Below, in pieces: positions 20,724 to 32,801 of a stretch of 64,000 bases of DNA (positions within the stretch are counted from its first letter, which is position 1; each line of letters opens with the position of its first letter). The position numbers and the translations under genes are program-made. Source of the stretch: Hypholoma sublateritium FD-334 SS-4 (lineage: Eukaryota; Basidiomycota; Agaricomycetes; Agaricales; Strophariaceae); NCBI GenBank assembly GCA_000827495.1, contig KN817618.1, positions 86,193 through 150,192 of the forward strand. Reading direction: 5' to 3'. The notes under the pieces were generated by a model. That model was not told where the DNA came from. It was given only the letters and a program-made list of their open reading frames with translations, and ran no database searches.

Positions 20724-22580
20724 ATGGCCACGGAATATTTTCAGATAGGAGGATACATGCCGCATGTCCAATGGTGCTAATTTCCCGCTAATCTGGAATG
20801 CCTTTATCTTACCGACTCGGCTGCAGGCACCAGCCTTACCAGTTCGATGACCGGCTTTCACAAATCATTTGGGACCCTTCCTCTCCTCTGAGGCGCGGTA
20901 AGCCTACAGGAAGCCCTCTTGAGCTAATACTCGGTGCGCAGGACCTATACGCGTTCGTCGAAAGCGCAGTGGAAATTGATTGTAATTTAGGAATTACCCC
21001 GCGCGGTTCCTCACACCTCCTCCTCACCGCCGACCAAGCGCACGGCGTCGCATCTCACGGGAATCTAAGGTACCCGGGAAAGCGCCCAGACCAACGCACC
21101 AGTCGAGACTGCGTTGTGTACCAGTCTCTTTCGCCTATCTACTTCGCCAGCGTCGAGGACCTAGAGAAGAAGCTGAGAACCCTCAAACCAAAAGCGAAGA
21201 AGGGAAAACCGGGCGATACTAGCCAGGCAAACCGTGGATATTTACTAGACACGATCGACCTCTCGCGTGGGGCGTTCGAACATGGCCGGCAAGTCAGCTT
21301 TATGATTTGAGTTCAATCAGCATTCTCTGACGCGCGCAGTAGAGTCCTCTATCGCCTCTTGAGAGAGGAAATTAGACCAACCATGTACAGCGTAGAGCCC
21401 CCATCGTGGATGGGGGACATCGAAATTGCTTCTTTTGTTTTCAACACAAAAGGTGTTGATGATCGGCTCGCTGAGGAAAGAATTAAGACCCCTCACGTTC
21501 TTGATGTTGGATTTTGTCGGGCCACGCTGCCAAACCTGGACCCCGCACTTGGGTCAGCACAATACATCATTCCAGGTCGTAATGCCCTCCTTGGAAGAAA
21601 GGAGAAGAAAGAGGTAAGGTGGATTAACTTCAATGCGCATTGAACTCATATAATAGAAATAGACATTTAAACATGGCGAAACAAAGGCTATTAACACGGC
21701 AGATCCGGCGGCGCTACCACGCGCTATCCAGGAGCTGTTCCAAGGGTGCAAATCACCTTTGGTACTCCTTGTGAATAATAAAGAAGAAACTTTGAATTAT
21801 CTTCGCAATATGGGCGTAAACACCTCGGAATGGCAAGATGGACTGACAGGGCTGTTGTACAATGTAAGTCTCTTACCTTAAAATTTATCACATCCCGCTC
21901 TAAATCTCCACAGCAGAATTTCACGACTGGGAATGACTTTCAAAGCAACGCAGCGCCACGGTACAACAACTATCGCGATGGAAGAGACCGGTCGCGATCC
22001 CCCGGTCGTGGGTTTGACTACAATCATAACAGACACGCGTCAAACTCACGATCGCAGCCATACCAAGAGCCGCGCAGGAGACATCGTCTCGCGCCTGTAT
22101 ACGTCGTCGACGTCCGGCGGTCGTACAAGACGCTCATGGAGAGCGACAATGCCAAGACGCCCGTCGAGATCGCTGTCAAGCTGCGGCTGCCTGATGTCGA
22201 GGCTGGGTGGTGGTGTGCTGGGAACGAAGCGCCGTACGTGGAATGCACTCTATATTCATACGTTACCCGTTCTCATTCCGAGCGCGTGCAGGCTTTTAAT
22301 AGACATTTGGCGGTCAATGGTCGCTGGGGCGGCGATTGATGAGCAACGGCAGCAACGGCAGCCTATACGCGATCCAGCCGCCGGGCCATCCGAGTCGCTC
22401 CCAGGCGACGCACCCGAAATTAATGAAGGTGCACCTGAGGATGAAGATTCAGACGAAGAAAGGGATCCAAACGTCTCCGTGGTGCAGGCGCAGATCGCGA
22501 ACAAGCCTGGGCAGGTCCCGGAACCTGTCGATATTCTTGACGTATCTGATTATGGCGACTCTTCGGACGACTCTGATTGA
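20724..22580 (+). CDS. RNase H-fold-like protein, possibly 5'-damaged
   Basis: Supported introns are 21614-21662, 21864-21913 and 22234-22289; another near 21300-21345 is less clear. The reading VLDVGFC / FKHGETKAIN / PLVLLVNNKEETLNYLRNMGVNTS / VYVVDVRRSYKTL / GWWCAGNEAPLLIDIWRSM looks like a DEDD/RNase H-like fold of the Gfd2 sort. The place where the first acidic pair is expected reads SFVFNTKG, so catalysis is doubtful. An arginine-serine stretch (RDGRDRSRSPGRG) is inserted, and the tail is acidic. Near the start, MATEYFQIGGYMPHVQW (20724) and NFPLIWNAFILP lie in different frames with stops between them and the body. Either unrecognised introns or decay explain this. Family placement is tentative. 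Confidence 0.5.
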
Positions 22581-22981
22581 AGATTTCCTGGACGATTCAC
22601 GCCATTCATTTTTGTTCATGCATATCTAGGTTGAATATATGGGACATCTTGCTGGGGGCTATGTAGTTTTCCATTTCGTATGCTGTACCATGACAAAAGA
22701 GCAGTAAGAATATCCAATTGGCTGTGCGGACTCTGTTCTAGGTGGCTGTGAAAAATTGCCATAATTAGCGTGCGTTATGCCTCGCTGAGTCGCTGACTTG
22801 TTCCCATCATGGCTTCCGAGTCGCTGGTTTCCAGTGTGTGCATTGTTTGACACTTCGCAGCAGCCATCATGTTCTACATGCGGCACATCAGCCGACGCTG
22901 GGAGTGCAGGTTTAATTGTACTCCTTCTTTAAACTTCTCAGTCAGTGCACCTGCGTAGCTGCAAATATCCCGTCATCCACG
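22581..22981. other. Intergenic region
   Basis: A 400-bp spacer between two plus-strand genes. It contains repeated GAGTCGCTG / GAGTCGCTGG words near 22787 and 22818, but no ORF or RNA gene that I can support. Confidence 0.4.
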
Positions 22982-25749
22982 ATGTCGGGCACGCACTCCT
23001 CGGACTACATCACTCTGGAAACTACAGACCGCTTCAGTGGCCATACGCCGACTTCCTCACGCTTCCGCGAGTCTACGCATGTCATTCCGACGCCCGGGTC
23101 GCAGGGCAAACGCCCAAAGCCATTCGTGCGCGCCGAACTTCATTACTTCATTTCCGCTTTTTACCCATACCAATGACGCACAGACGCCACTCATTCTGAG
23201 GCTGCCCGTACTTATAGCGATACCGCTGACGATGCTCCTCCTGGGGATAGGCTTGGAGGTGGCGATCTTTATATCCAATCACGATAATGGTGTGTCGCCT
23301 TGCGCTTTACGACGTCCGGTTCTGAATACATTTCTGACTTTATCCAGGCTTCAAGGTGCCCGTGAATAATGTGTTCAGCCTCTTCGGAGACGTCTCAGCT
23401 CAATTTCTGGCAGTAAGTCTGCCTGTGTGGGCTCGTGTGTCCGCTGTAACTAATCGTTCGCTAGTCGTTTTTCCCGACATTGTGAGTCGATCATTGAACT
23501 CTGTTGGGTGAACATACCTTGACGCTGTCCAGACTAGTGCTACCACTGGCTTTCACTTGGAGGGAGTTGGATTGGAATGTCAGGTCGTATCAGGTTTGAA
23601 CATATCTCATTCCTCTAGCCATTATTCATTATTCATTTCGACCTGTGTAGCCCTATCTTGTCCTGCAAAAAGGAAATGCGCTTGCTGAAGAGAGCCTTCT
23701 ACTGGACTACGTGCGCATCTTCATCTCAACATACCATATGTACTAAATTTGGTTTTATAGGTCGAGCTTGGGTACTTGTCGTTGCATACACAGCCTGTTG
23801 AGGAATACTCACGACTTCACCCCTAGGCCACTACCGTCCCTGTTTCGCGCACTTCACTACAAGCACCGGACTGTCTTCTGGTCCGCGTTGACGGCCATGC
23901 TCACTTACACCTTCCAGCCGCTGAGTAGGTTCATCGCTATCCCACCGCCTTCACCCACTGATCACAGCACTAGCCGGCTCAATATTCCAGATTCGTCAGG
24001 CCGACCAGACCGACAGTATGTCACTCAGCGGGCTCACCTATTTCTGACTGTTGCTTACCTTAAATCTAGCTTGGAGCGTGACGAGCATCAAAAGCATCGG
24101 GCTTGCGACGGACGGCATCTCCGACCTCAATTCGTTCGTGGCCGCGGCCGGCTACACGGACGCATCCGCTGTGTTGGACAACATCGGCGACCCGCAGTTC
24201 GTATTTAATGGCTGGGCAACCGCCGAAGTCGCGGTAAGCCCGTCCTCCGTAAGCTCTCCAGCGCGCGCCTAAATTGTATTTATAGTTCCCAGCGAATCCA
24301 TTCCTGAATGGGACGGTCACCGTGCAGACAAGCGGTATACAGACGAATGTGAACTGCTCGAACCCGGTGTCGTCGTCCTCCACCGCCGTGGGGACGAACA
24401 TCAATATCACGTCTACGTCGGTGAACGGGTGTACTGCTCTTGCATCGTTCGACACGTCGGTACGTATGTCGATTCTGTAGTATGCGCAATCTGACGTTCC
24501 CTGCAGGTCTCCACGGGCCAATACGGCGTCGTTGATGTCTCGTGTCCCGGAACGCCTGCTACGGAGCCCATCGAGTTCCACCCCGTCGCATTCTGGTATC
24601 TATTTGGTGGCTTCTGTCTGCGCTCACACGATTTACATGTTCTGGCCTTGCCAGGTTCTACAACCAAAATTCAAGTACAAATGCCGAACAAAACCAGACG
24701 GTGTTCTGCCAGCCCATAATCCAGGCGTTCGAAGTGCAAGCGGTGGCGAGTCTGAACAACGGGTCATTGACGAAAGTGACGGGAATCGGTCCATACATTC
24801 AAGACAATAATGTATTTTCGCCACCGCAAAATGGCAGCGCGTTTAATGGGTACCTAACTATATTCTAGAATTGTGAATCCAGACTCACGCTTACATAACT
24901 ACAGAGTACTTTTCAATGAGAGTACCAATCCGTTTATTCAAGCTCGTGCCGACGCAACGAAATCCATTGTCCCTGCAGCCATCTTCAAGGCGGCCGCTCG
25001 CGCTCCGGGAGGTCTTCAAGCAACATTTGAGGAGGATAATGGCTTCCTGGTCTTCACCCAAACCTTCTATGTAAATATTGTTTCTTCCTGGAGGCTTCAA
25101 ACGCTAATTTTGTCGCAGACTCGCCACCTCTCTGTGTCCGCTCTGGCTGTGTACTTCGTCGACCAGAACACAACGCTAACCGCGTCCGTGGACTCGCTGG
25201 TACCACGGCTTGTCATAGAGTACGTCACTCCAGCCTTCCTTCGCCTACGCGCTAACACCCCTTCCTAGCGCACTCCCCGCGCACCTCCTTGCCATAATGC
25301 TGATCCTGACGGGCCTCATCGGCCTCCCGCTGATGGTACGGCATCGCGGGCAGCGGCAGCGACTCCTACTCGCGACGCCGCCAGGTAACATCGGCTCGAT
25401 CGTCGCGCTCACCGGGCGCTCGGGCTTCGGCGAGCTGCTCCTCCCCTACGACGACGCGCTTACACTAGAGCGCAAGCTCGACGGGCTGCGCTTCCGGCTC
25501 GACGCGCGCACGGGCGCCATCGTCGCGGACGACACGCTCGCGGGCGCGCATGGGGACGCGGCAGGCGCGATGAGCGCGCTCATGGGTGGCGGTGATGCGG
25601 ACGAGCCGCCGGACACGGGCTTGGCGGAGTCTTCGTCGTTCCTTGCGCGTCAGGTCGCCACTGGCACGCTTCCGTGGGAGCGCTCGTGGGCGCCGGCGTC
25701 GGAGCCGCCGCTGAAGTCGCCGCTGTCGCGTACGGAGTACGTGCCATAG
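22982..25749 (+). CDS. DUF3433-type multi-pass membrane protein
   Basis: Multi-exon gene from ATG 22982 (MSGTHSSDYITLETTD). Exon 1 ends at 23125 and joins TPLILRLPVLIAIPLTMLLL, the first transmembrane helix. Further exons give VNNVFSLFGDVSAQFLA, SFFPTL, LPLAFTWRELDW and the motif PYLVLQKGNALAEESLLLDY, the kind of signature I associate with DUF3433. Then come a second membrane segment, a long extracellular region rich in N-x-S/T (FLNGTVTVQ, NVNCSNP, NINITST, NGSLTK), a final helix (LLAIMLILTGLIGLPLMV) and a cytosolic tail. The last exon starts after CCTAG near 25268. About ten introns. Function unknown; surface location is inferred from the sequons and helices. Confidence 0.72.
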
Positions 25750-26612
25750 CCTACTCTTGCTTTGGAGTTGGCATTGTTTTCTTGGGACTCTTGCATGCTT
25801 TTGATGTTTAAGTAGTAGAGGTAGTAGCTTTGCGGGTACTGGCACGCCCTTGCGTGCCATGATATTCGATGTATCATCTCATTTCGTCGTAGTATATTGA
25901 CCTAGGACTTTGGACTTTCATTTCACCTGGGATATTCGTACAATACATAACGCTGCCACTACATACATACTGTCGATGTGCTTTCCAAAACGCTATTTCG
26001 TCACATCATTTGCGCCCAGTGGAGCCAGGAAGGAGATACAGAATGGGTGTGCGCACTTTCCATGTCTTCATATCTACATGCGCACTCTGGCGCATTATTT
26101 TTTCTGTACAGAGATCTATGAAGGTGTGGCATCACATACACATATAATGATAGCAGTCTCAACAACGGTCCCAAGGCTGTGCCCGCGTGGGCCGTAGGCC
26201 TCTTGGAGGTTTTATCGCCAACAATTACATCCGTCTATTTTTAGAATTTCACAACACAGCCTGCCAGTGGCGGCCCTGCGGAAGATGATGCAAAATGCTG
26301 CTGCAAATCAACTGCAACTCTACATATAACGGCTTCGTGAGGGTCAGGCCAAACTACGTGGATTCTCGATATATCGGCTGAGAACACAGCCTCTCTTACC
26401 TCATTTCCAAGCTTGCCAATATAGCTTACTTACGAGTATCAAGTTGCACAGCAGGCTATCGTGATTCGGGATAGCACTTGAAATCCAAGGACGTCCCACG
26501 ATTGCAGTCACAAAACACATAGAAGCATTCATCTGATCTCATGACTCGGATCCATAGCATAAAAGTCGGCGCAATTGGAAAAGAGTCCAACGCTCTCGGA
26601 ATCATTTCCTTA
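25750..26612. other. Intergenic region
   Basis: About 860 bp between two plus-strand genes. Short ORFs only. The 3' flank of the membrane protein includes a GTAGTAGAGGTAGTAG microrepeat near 25811. Nothing else is supported. Confidence 0.4.
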
Positions 26613-28043
26613 ATGTCTCTTCCCGTGTACTTGAAGGTCGACAATGTGCCCGCCAGACCTATGAGGCTCCCGTACTATCTTGCTGATAGCAAGCAAGCTG
26701 CACCTCAGATGATTTTAAACTCAACCTGGGCGGCAGAAGGAAACAATCAGAGCATCGTGGGGAAGATTCTACAGAGCTCTTTTGATGAGAAAGAGGCTGC
26801 GAGACACAACCCGCAGCGAAATGGCCTCATCGGCACGGTGATGGATGCGTATGCCACTCACCACCATCTAATACTCAGGTTATTAGTTTGAAATCAACTT
26901 GAGGTGGTCTATATTCATTAATTGTCGCAATCCATAGGCCCGACGATATTTGGATTGCAATTATAACACAGTTCAATTTTTAGTGAGTTGGCGAGCCCGT
27001 AGTCCCTACTCTTTTATAACAGACCGTATCACCAGCGTCAACGCGCATTCCGAGGAGTTGCGCTCACATTTTGTTGCACATGAAGGCCAGAAGGTCCTCC
27101 ATGTCCCAGCATCTCAAGGATTCGATTTTACCTATATTTCCAAAGCAATGGCAGAAGAAATTCACCAAAATGTGGGTGAGAAGATCCGAGTTATAAATTC
27201 GCGGCTAACCTAGTCTACATTTTTCAGGTAGTCGATAAAGAGCTCAAGAACTGGATTCTACCCGCGTTCAGCACAACCACCGATAACGATACCATTGTAT
27301 CTGCAGCAATCATGATGGCGACCCTCAAGAGCTACTTTTCCTACGAGTCCGGAATAACCTGCGGAATCCCTTCCATCACCCTCGAAGGCACGCAGAAAGA
27401 CTGGCTGAATGTTCTGCACCGCCTGGACAAGCTCGAAGCCTTCGGCACTGAGCCCGCCGCATGGGCGGCACTGCTGCAGCCCGTCCTCGCGCAGTTCGTG
27501 GCCGCATTCGACGGCAAAGCAGACATAGCCTTCTGGAAGCGCATTGTAAATGTTGACGAGTACTGCGGTGGCGGCACCGTCTCGGGGTGGATCGCGCTCT
27601 TCGGGGCCTGGACGGACACTGGTCGTTGGACCGGCCCGAACCTCCCCGCTGCGCCTGGGGCGGATCTCGCGCAGTGGGCAGCAACGCAGACGACTCGATT
27701 CATGCTTGACCTCAACCACCTGCCTGTCGGATTTTGCGATGTCGATCTCGTCCTTGTAGACGACCTCGAACGCTTTCCATGCGTGATTGTCGCGGGGCAT
27801 GTGGCGACAGTGGCAGAGGGAGATGCCCGCGACACCGTACGCCCGCAGCCAGGCTGGTTCATGGTCTTGAAAGCCACGAAAGAAGAACAGGCGCCTGGGA
27901 AGGAAGATAAATTGAGAAAATACAAGGAGGAGGCTCAATTAAAGCAGGCATCGGGCGTGTCCACAAGGTCAAGCAAATTTGGGGGTCTGCTTTGCCTGAA
28001 TGGCAGTATGTTTGACTCCATAATGTCTCTCTTCAAGAGGTGA
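26613..28043 (+). CDS. DUF4419 domain protein
   Basis: Exons 26613..26878, 26938..26982, 27036..27171, 27228..28043, exact phases, 420 residues. Start MSLPVYLK. Family signatures in order: NGLIGTVMDAYATHHHLILRPDDIWIAIITQFNFYVNAHSEELRSHF (over three exons, quoted here in parts), VAHEGQKVL, then ILPAFSTTTDNDTIVSAAIMM, YFSYESGITCGIPSITLEG, DWLNVLHRLDKL, FWKRIVN and CGGGTVSGWIALF. These are the conserved blocks of DUF4419, a family expanded in Agaricomycetes and of unknown biochemical role. The second exon is only 45 nt. The C-terminus adds a lysine-rich helix (KEDKLRKYKEEAQLK). Call firm, function unknown. Confidence 0.88.
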
Positions 28044-28696
28044 TACAATGTACAATTGTAGCCAGTTCAAGTCGATTCGCAGCAGAGATAAGATGGTTCA
28101 CGGAAGGTTGCTGGCGAAAGCCGGTATAAGGAATTTGTAAACCTCCGGTAACTGCCGAATAAGTTTAAATCCAGCACCACGTAGAGTCGCGATGACCTAC
28201 GATGTTCTCCTCGCTGCACATGTCTACTACAAGTAGTCCAGGAAAATCTTTTCTTCTATGGTTTACCGAGATTATATGGCATAGGCGATCGAGGGGGCTG
28301 GTGTGCAGACGAAGAATGAGAGAATCAGGACTCCACGCTATACGCGTATTATAACATTGCGCATTTCATAAATTTCAATTATAATATTGATCGCAATTAG
28401 GCAGATCCCTTGGAAAAACTTGCACAGGGAATCGGCGCCGGAGCTAGCTGGATAACCATAGAAATTGAGTTCGATGCAAACAAGGAAACTCAAACTTGCC
28501 CTGCAGTCATATGTGGTACAACTCCAAAAAAGCAGTCTTGAAATGCCCACCATTTTGCAAGGATGCCCATCTCTGACCCATCGAGGCCCTGGAGTTGACA
28601 CTATTTAGCGACAATTAAGGCGAAAGATACAAATATGTCTAAAATACAAATGAAAATCATCATGACTGGCGTACTGCCGACAGGTATCGCACAAAA
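28044..28696. other. Intergenic region
   Basis: A 650-bp spacer between convergent genes (DUF4419 plus, Arp10-like minus). AT-rich around 28360-28390. No ORF, repeat or RNA gene supported; likely two 3' untranslated ends. Confidence 0.45.
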
Positions 28697-30681
28697 CTAT
28701 GCGGCATGAGCAGTCAGTCGCACATTAGCAGGCGGGGCACCTGCCGACAATGGGGTACGTGTCCAATCTGGCAAAATGTGATGAGAAGACTGCTTCGAAT
28801 CAAGCGAAATGTCCATATCCTCCTCGGTATTCCTTGCGTCTTCTTCGTCCCACCGTTCACGCGCTACTTCGACACCCCCGGTCTTGATTGAGCTGTGGCC
28901 ATGCATCAGCTTGTCGCTCGACCGCCAAGACAGGAAACAATGACATACCCGGCTAATGAGCCCCCAACCCACGCCAGACATGCTGGCGCAAATGCCGGCG
29001 CCTTGCCTGCATTCGCCGCCGCTCGTTCGGACGTCACGGCCGGAGGCGATGGATTATTTAGGATAGCGAAGAACGGTAAGAGTGGGCGGAGAGGACCATA
29101 CTTGTCATACGGTGGAGGGTTGGGTCTGTCTGGCCGCGTCTGCTGCCTGGTTTGTGTTGGCGGTGCAACTGCGCGAACAATCTCGTCGTGCAGGCGAGGA
29201 ATAAAGCCCGGGAGCATCGCTGTTCCTCCGGAAACAAGAACGGATGACGCCATCGTTTTGCGTAGATCGCGGGGGACCTAGGCAAGGCGTTATGTTTGGA
29301 TTTATAAAATGTTGGGTGAGAACATACTTTTAAGAGTGCGTCGAGAACTGCTTCTGCAAGGCTACTTTCATCAATGTCGCCACCTTCGAATAACAGTTCC
29401 GCTGCGCGTTCCCGCACCCATCCCGGGATTTTCAAAGTTCCGCGGCCAGTACCATACTCTTGTGAAGGCGGTGGAGGAACCTTCATCTCAATATCCGTTG
29501 CTGTAGAATGTCGCAGATACATCGATGCCAGCGCTTGTAGATGACCTTCTCCGGGAGGTGTCTTGTTATCTGCCGTTGTTGCAGACTCTGTTTCTTGCTC
29601 CGATAACTCAAACTCCGAGCCAGTCTGTGTGGAATCACTGGGTGGAAAATCCATTTCTGACCCTTCGTCTTCCTCTGGTGCTGGTGCAGGCGCCCTCTGC
29701 TTTCCGCTTCCGGAATTGAGACTTTCGCCAACAAAGCAGCATCGGGTCTTTATTTCTTCAATGACGGCATCAGTCAGAACATCCTGTGGAACTCGTGTAG
29801 CTCGATGAGGTGGAACGCTGGTTGCATTGAGCGTTGACGTAGGTGGACGGTAGGTGCCGAACATGAGGAGAAGGGCGCGGAGATGGGATGTGAGCTTGGA
29901 TCCGGCGAGGGGTGTGGTTTGAATTTGGGGAAACATGGGTCTCGCAGCAAAAATCTAGTGGGGTGTTAGAGTAAGCAGAAAAGGTTTGCTAGTACACTCA
30001 CCGGTAAAGCCACGGATTCCAGATGTCCGCAGTCCAAAACGAGGCCAGTTATACGGCCAACAGCCAGTAACGATAAGAGGTGACTGCAAGCAAAAGACAC
30101 TGACGGTACCTTCTCTGTGTTCAGCCCTTTGATCAAACTCCAAAAAGAAATAATATACGCACCTGGTTCTCGAAAAGGATCCGAGCGATTATCTCTTTAA
30201 TATATAGAGGAAGCAGCGGATGCTCGACAAGGATGACTTTGCGCGCCTTAGGATCTGCCAACAACGAGCTTCATATGTCCATGAATGTGCCAGACAATAC
30301 AAACAAAAAAGAGCTCACTCGTGAAAGACAGATCTCAGGCAGGCCTGCAAACGAACTTCGAGCAACCTTTCCTCCTCTGCCCTTTCAGCTAAGTCCTTGG
30401 CGCGATTAAGTTTCCAAAACTGTGGCCCGGTCGGCCCTCCACCGTAGAAGACGTCCCTGGGCCGTCCTTCTCCACTGAACCCGACTTTCCATATCCGCGA
30501 ACCTGGGTCAATGACGACGCGATCTTCAACGCCATACAATGAATGCCGTCTCGTTGTTGCATAATGAGGAGATGAATGAAGAGCTGGGGGACCATCCGTC
30601 GCGGCAACCCGCGCAGCTGCTGGTGTCGTCGGATTGAAGGAAGTTTTGGCGCGGGGCGTAGCAGTGGGGGTGGTCGCCATG
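28697..30681 (-). CDS. Actin-related protein, Arp10/Arp11-like
   Basis: Multi-exon gene from MATTPTATPRAKTSF at 30681. The first exon has the actin-fold phosphate-1 strand VVIDPGSRIWKVGFSGEGRPR. Later exons give SLLADPKARKVILVEHPLLP, ITGLVLDCGHL (second phosphate strand), VPQDVLTDAVIEEIKTRCCFVG, SLAEAVLDALLK and SSVLVSGGTAMLPGFIPRL, then FAPACLAWVGGSLAGS joined to IKTGGVEVAREKWD-like sequence (here VARERW). The order matches Arp10, the pointed-end actin-related protein of dynactin (Arp11 in animals, ro-7 in Neurospora). An acidic, low-complexity insertion (PAPEEDEGSEMDF) splits the fold, and the C-terminus extends about 60 residues. Family firm; the subfamily is the best fit. Confidence 0.8.
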
Positions 30682-30990
30682 CTGGGGAATTCAGATATTT
30701 CTTCCCTCAGGAGAATTAAAAGATGTCGATGAAGACTCCAGTCTTTACAGTGGCGGACGGATGGTAAGTCGGCGCGTTTACCCAACCATCGAACAAAACC
30801 TACGCTATCAGCGTCGAGTGTTCTCAAAACGTTCAGTGCCAGTCAGAGTTCGCGTCGCAATACGTTGCAAGCCGGTAACTACCGAATGTATTCAAAGCCA
30901 GCTTGACGGCAGCCGCGGCAGATCATGCAGAGCAGGTAATCATGACGCGTCGCAATTAACTCTACCTAATACCTATACTTCTACCCCACA
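30682..30990. other. Divergent promoter region
   Basis: About 310 bp between the divergent Arp10-like and p47-like genes, so it probably drives both. No ORF or clear element stands out. Confidence 0.45.
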
Positions 30991-32500
30991 ATGTCTGATA
31001 GCGGGAACAACCCATCTGGCGTGGGGCGTACCTTAGGCGGTGAGCCAGCAGAGCCGTTGCCCGCGAGCTGGGCACGGCCAGCAGCAGCCCCGAGAGTGGG
31101 ACGCGTTGGCGATTGGTCGGGAACTGGGTCGTCCTCATCAGGGTGCGATCTATGCGCCGCTCCCATGTTCCTTTGCTAACGAATGATCCAGGGCGAATAG
31201 GGGCCGGTTTGGCACTATAGCCAGCTTAGGAGGTTCCAGTGGCGGGGGCCCACCGGCCGCGCATGATGACGATGACGACGACAGCGATGACGAGAACAAG
31301 GGGGCCGAAAGCTGGTTTGCGGGAGGCGAACGAAGGTTTTCGATTTCTCTGGTATCTCAGTGGCGGCGATCTTACTCGGAATAAAGCGGCATTTCCGTCG
31401 AAAATCCGGACCATCAGCGTTCTGTGCCGGGAGGGAATATGGTCAGAGATCTGCTGCGAAGGGCAGCGCAGTGAGTTCGGCGGTTAGATCGAAGCACAAG
31501 AGCATTGCATTGAAATTAAACCACTTTTCAGAGCTGGCCCTGCTTTGGAAACGCCTACGCGACGTAGTGGAGCATTTTCTGGAGGTGGACATACACTCGG
31601 AAGCGATGAAGTCGATAGCTCCTTTATCCCGGACCCATCTGCCGAGGATGGCGAAGGTACGGTTTTTTCGCTTGCTATGGAAAGCTCTAAGGCCGATCTG
31701 TGCATATAGAAGAAACGGCGATTCGTCACCTTGTATTTTGGCGTAACGGCTTCCAAGTTGAAGATGGAGAGCTGAAACGCTACGACGACCCAGCCCAAGC
31801 TCAAATTCTGGCCGAAATCAATGCTGGGTATGTTAGCAATCTCCTCGGACAGCTCTATTGTTTTGTTATTGAATGTAATTGTAGCCATGTGCCACCCGCT
31901 GTGTTAAACGTTCTTCCTGGCCAACATGTGGAACTCCGCGTTACGAAACGCATTAATGAGGACTACGTACCCCCAGTGGGCACGAAGACATTTGGAGGGT
32001 CAGGTCACCGACTTGGGGCTGTGGTTCCTGAGGTATTCAACAGCAGCAGCAATGAGGCTATGCCTGGATCGTTCCCCACCGGGTCGATCCCAATTGCGCA
32101 ATCCTCGGCTCCAGAAAAAGCTGAGATAAAGGCGAAGTTTGAGGTGGATCAGACGCTGCCCACGACAAGTATCCAAATTCGGTTGGCAGATGGGACCAGG
32201 TCTGTCCTCATGCCCAACGGCGTATATAACTTTGCGCTGATAAGATTAACAGAATTGTTGCTCGCATGAATCTCACGCATACAGTTGGAGATATAAGGAA
32301 TTTCATCAATGCGTATGTCACATTTCTCCCCTTACGATCATGCAGGTTTATCTCAGTATCCACGTAGTTCACGTCCTGAAAATCTTGTCCGACCTTATAC
32401 TATCGGAACGACGTTCCCGAATCGCGTCTTAGAAGATGACAGCGCAACAATCCAAGGCGCAGGATTGGTGAATAGTGTTGTAGTGCAACGCTGGGTATAA
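30991..32500 (+). CDS. SHP1: p47/Shp1-type Cdc48 cofactor (SEP + UBX domains)
   Basis: Start [17 protein letters not shown] at 30991; about six introns. Disordered glycine- and aspartate-rich N-terminus ([25 protein letters not shown]), [16 protein letters not shown] across a splice, and [12 protein letters not shown]. The SEP domain follows ([22 protein letters not shown]...[11 protein letters not shown], then [22 protein letters not shown]). The UBX domain is at the C-terminus ([19 protein letters not shown], then [43 protein letters not shown]). The GTTFPNR loop is the UBX contact to Cdc48/p97. These proteins recruit Cdc48 to ubiquitin-linked and membrane-fusion tasks. Domain order and ends match the family fully. 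Its N-terminal UBA helix bundle is not visible, so it may lie in an upstream exon or be absent. Confidence 0.93.
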
Positions 32501-32801
32501 TTGCACGCCCAGCCCTGCTCTTCATATTGTAGAAGTTTCACCTTTTTCACATCGATCAGCATGACTATTTGTAGTTTTCGTGTATCCGCATGCTGCGGTG
32601 AGCGCACATTGCAGTTCAAATTCATGTACATAATAACTTGTTTACTATCATTCCTATTGACGAACGGACATTAGGCTGTCACAAGTGTCAACTGTGTCAT
32701 CCATATAGCTAGGCCACAGGGGCCGACAGGTAGGTACAAATATCGTCAGCTGTTCTCCGTTTCGTACGAATATTATCCGCACTTCACCGCTGCGAGAAGG
32801 T
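32501..32801. other. Intergenic region
   Basis: A 300-bp spacer between two plus-strand genes; no gene or repeat seen. Confidence 0.4.
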
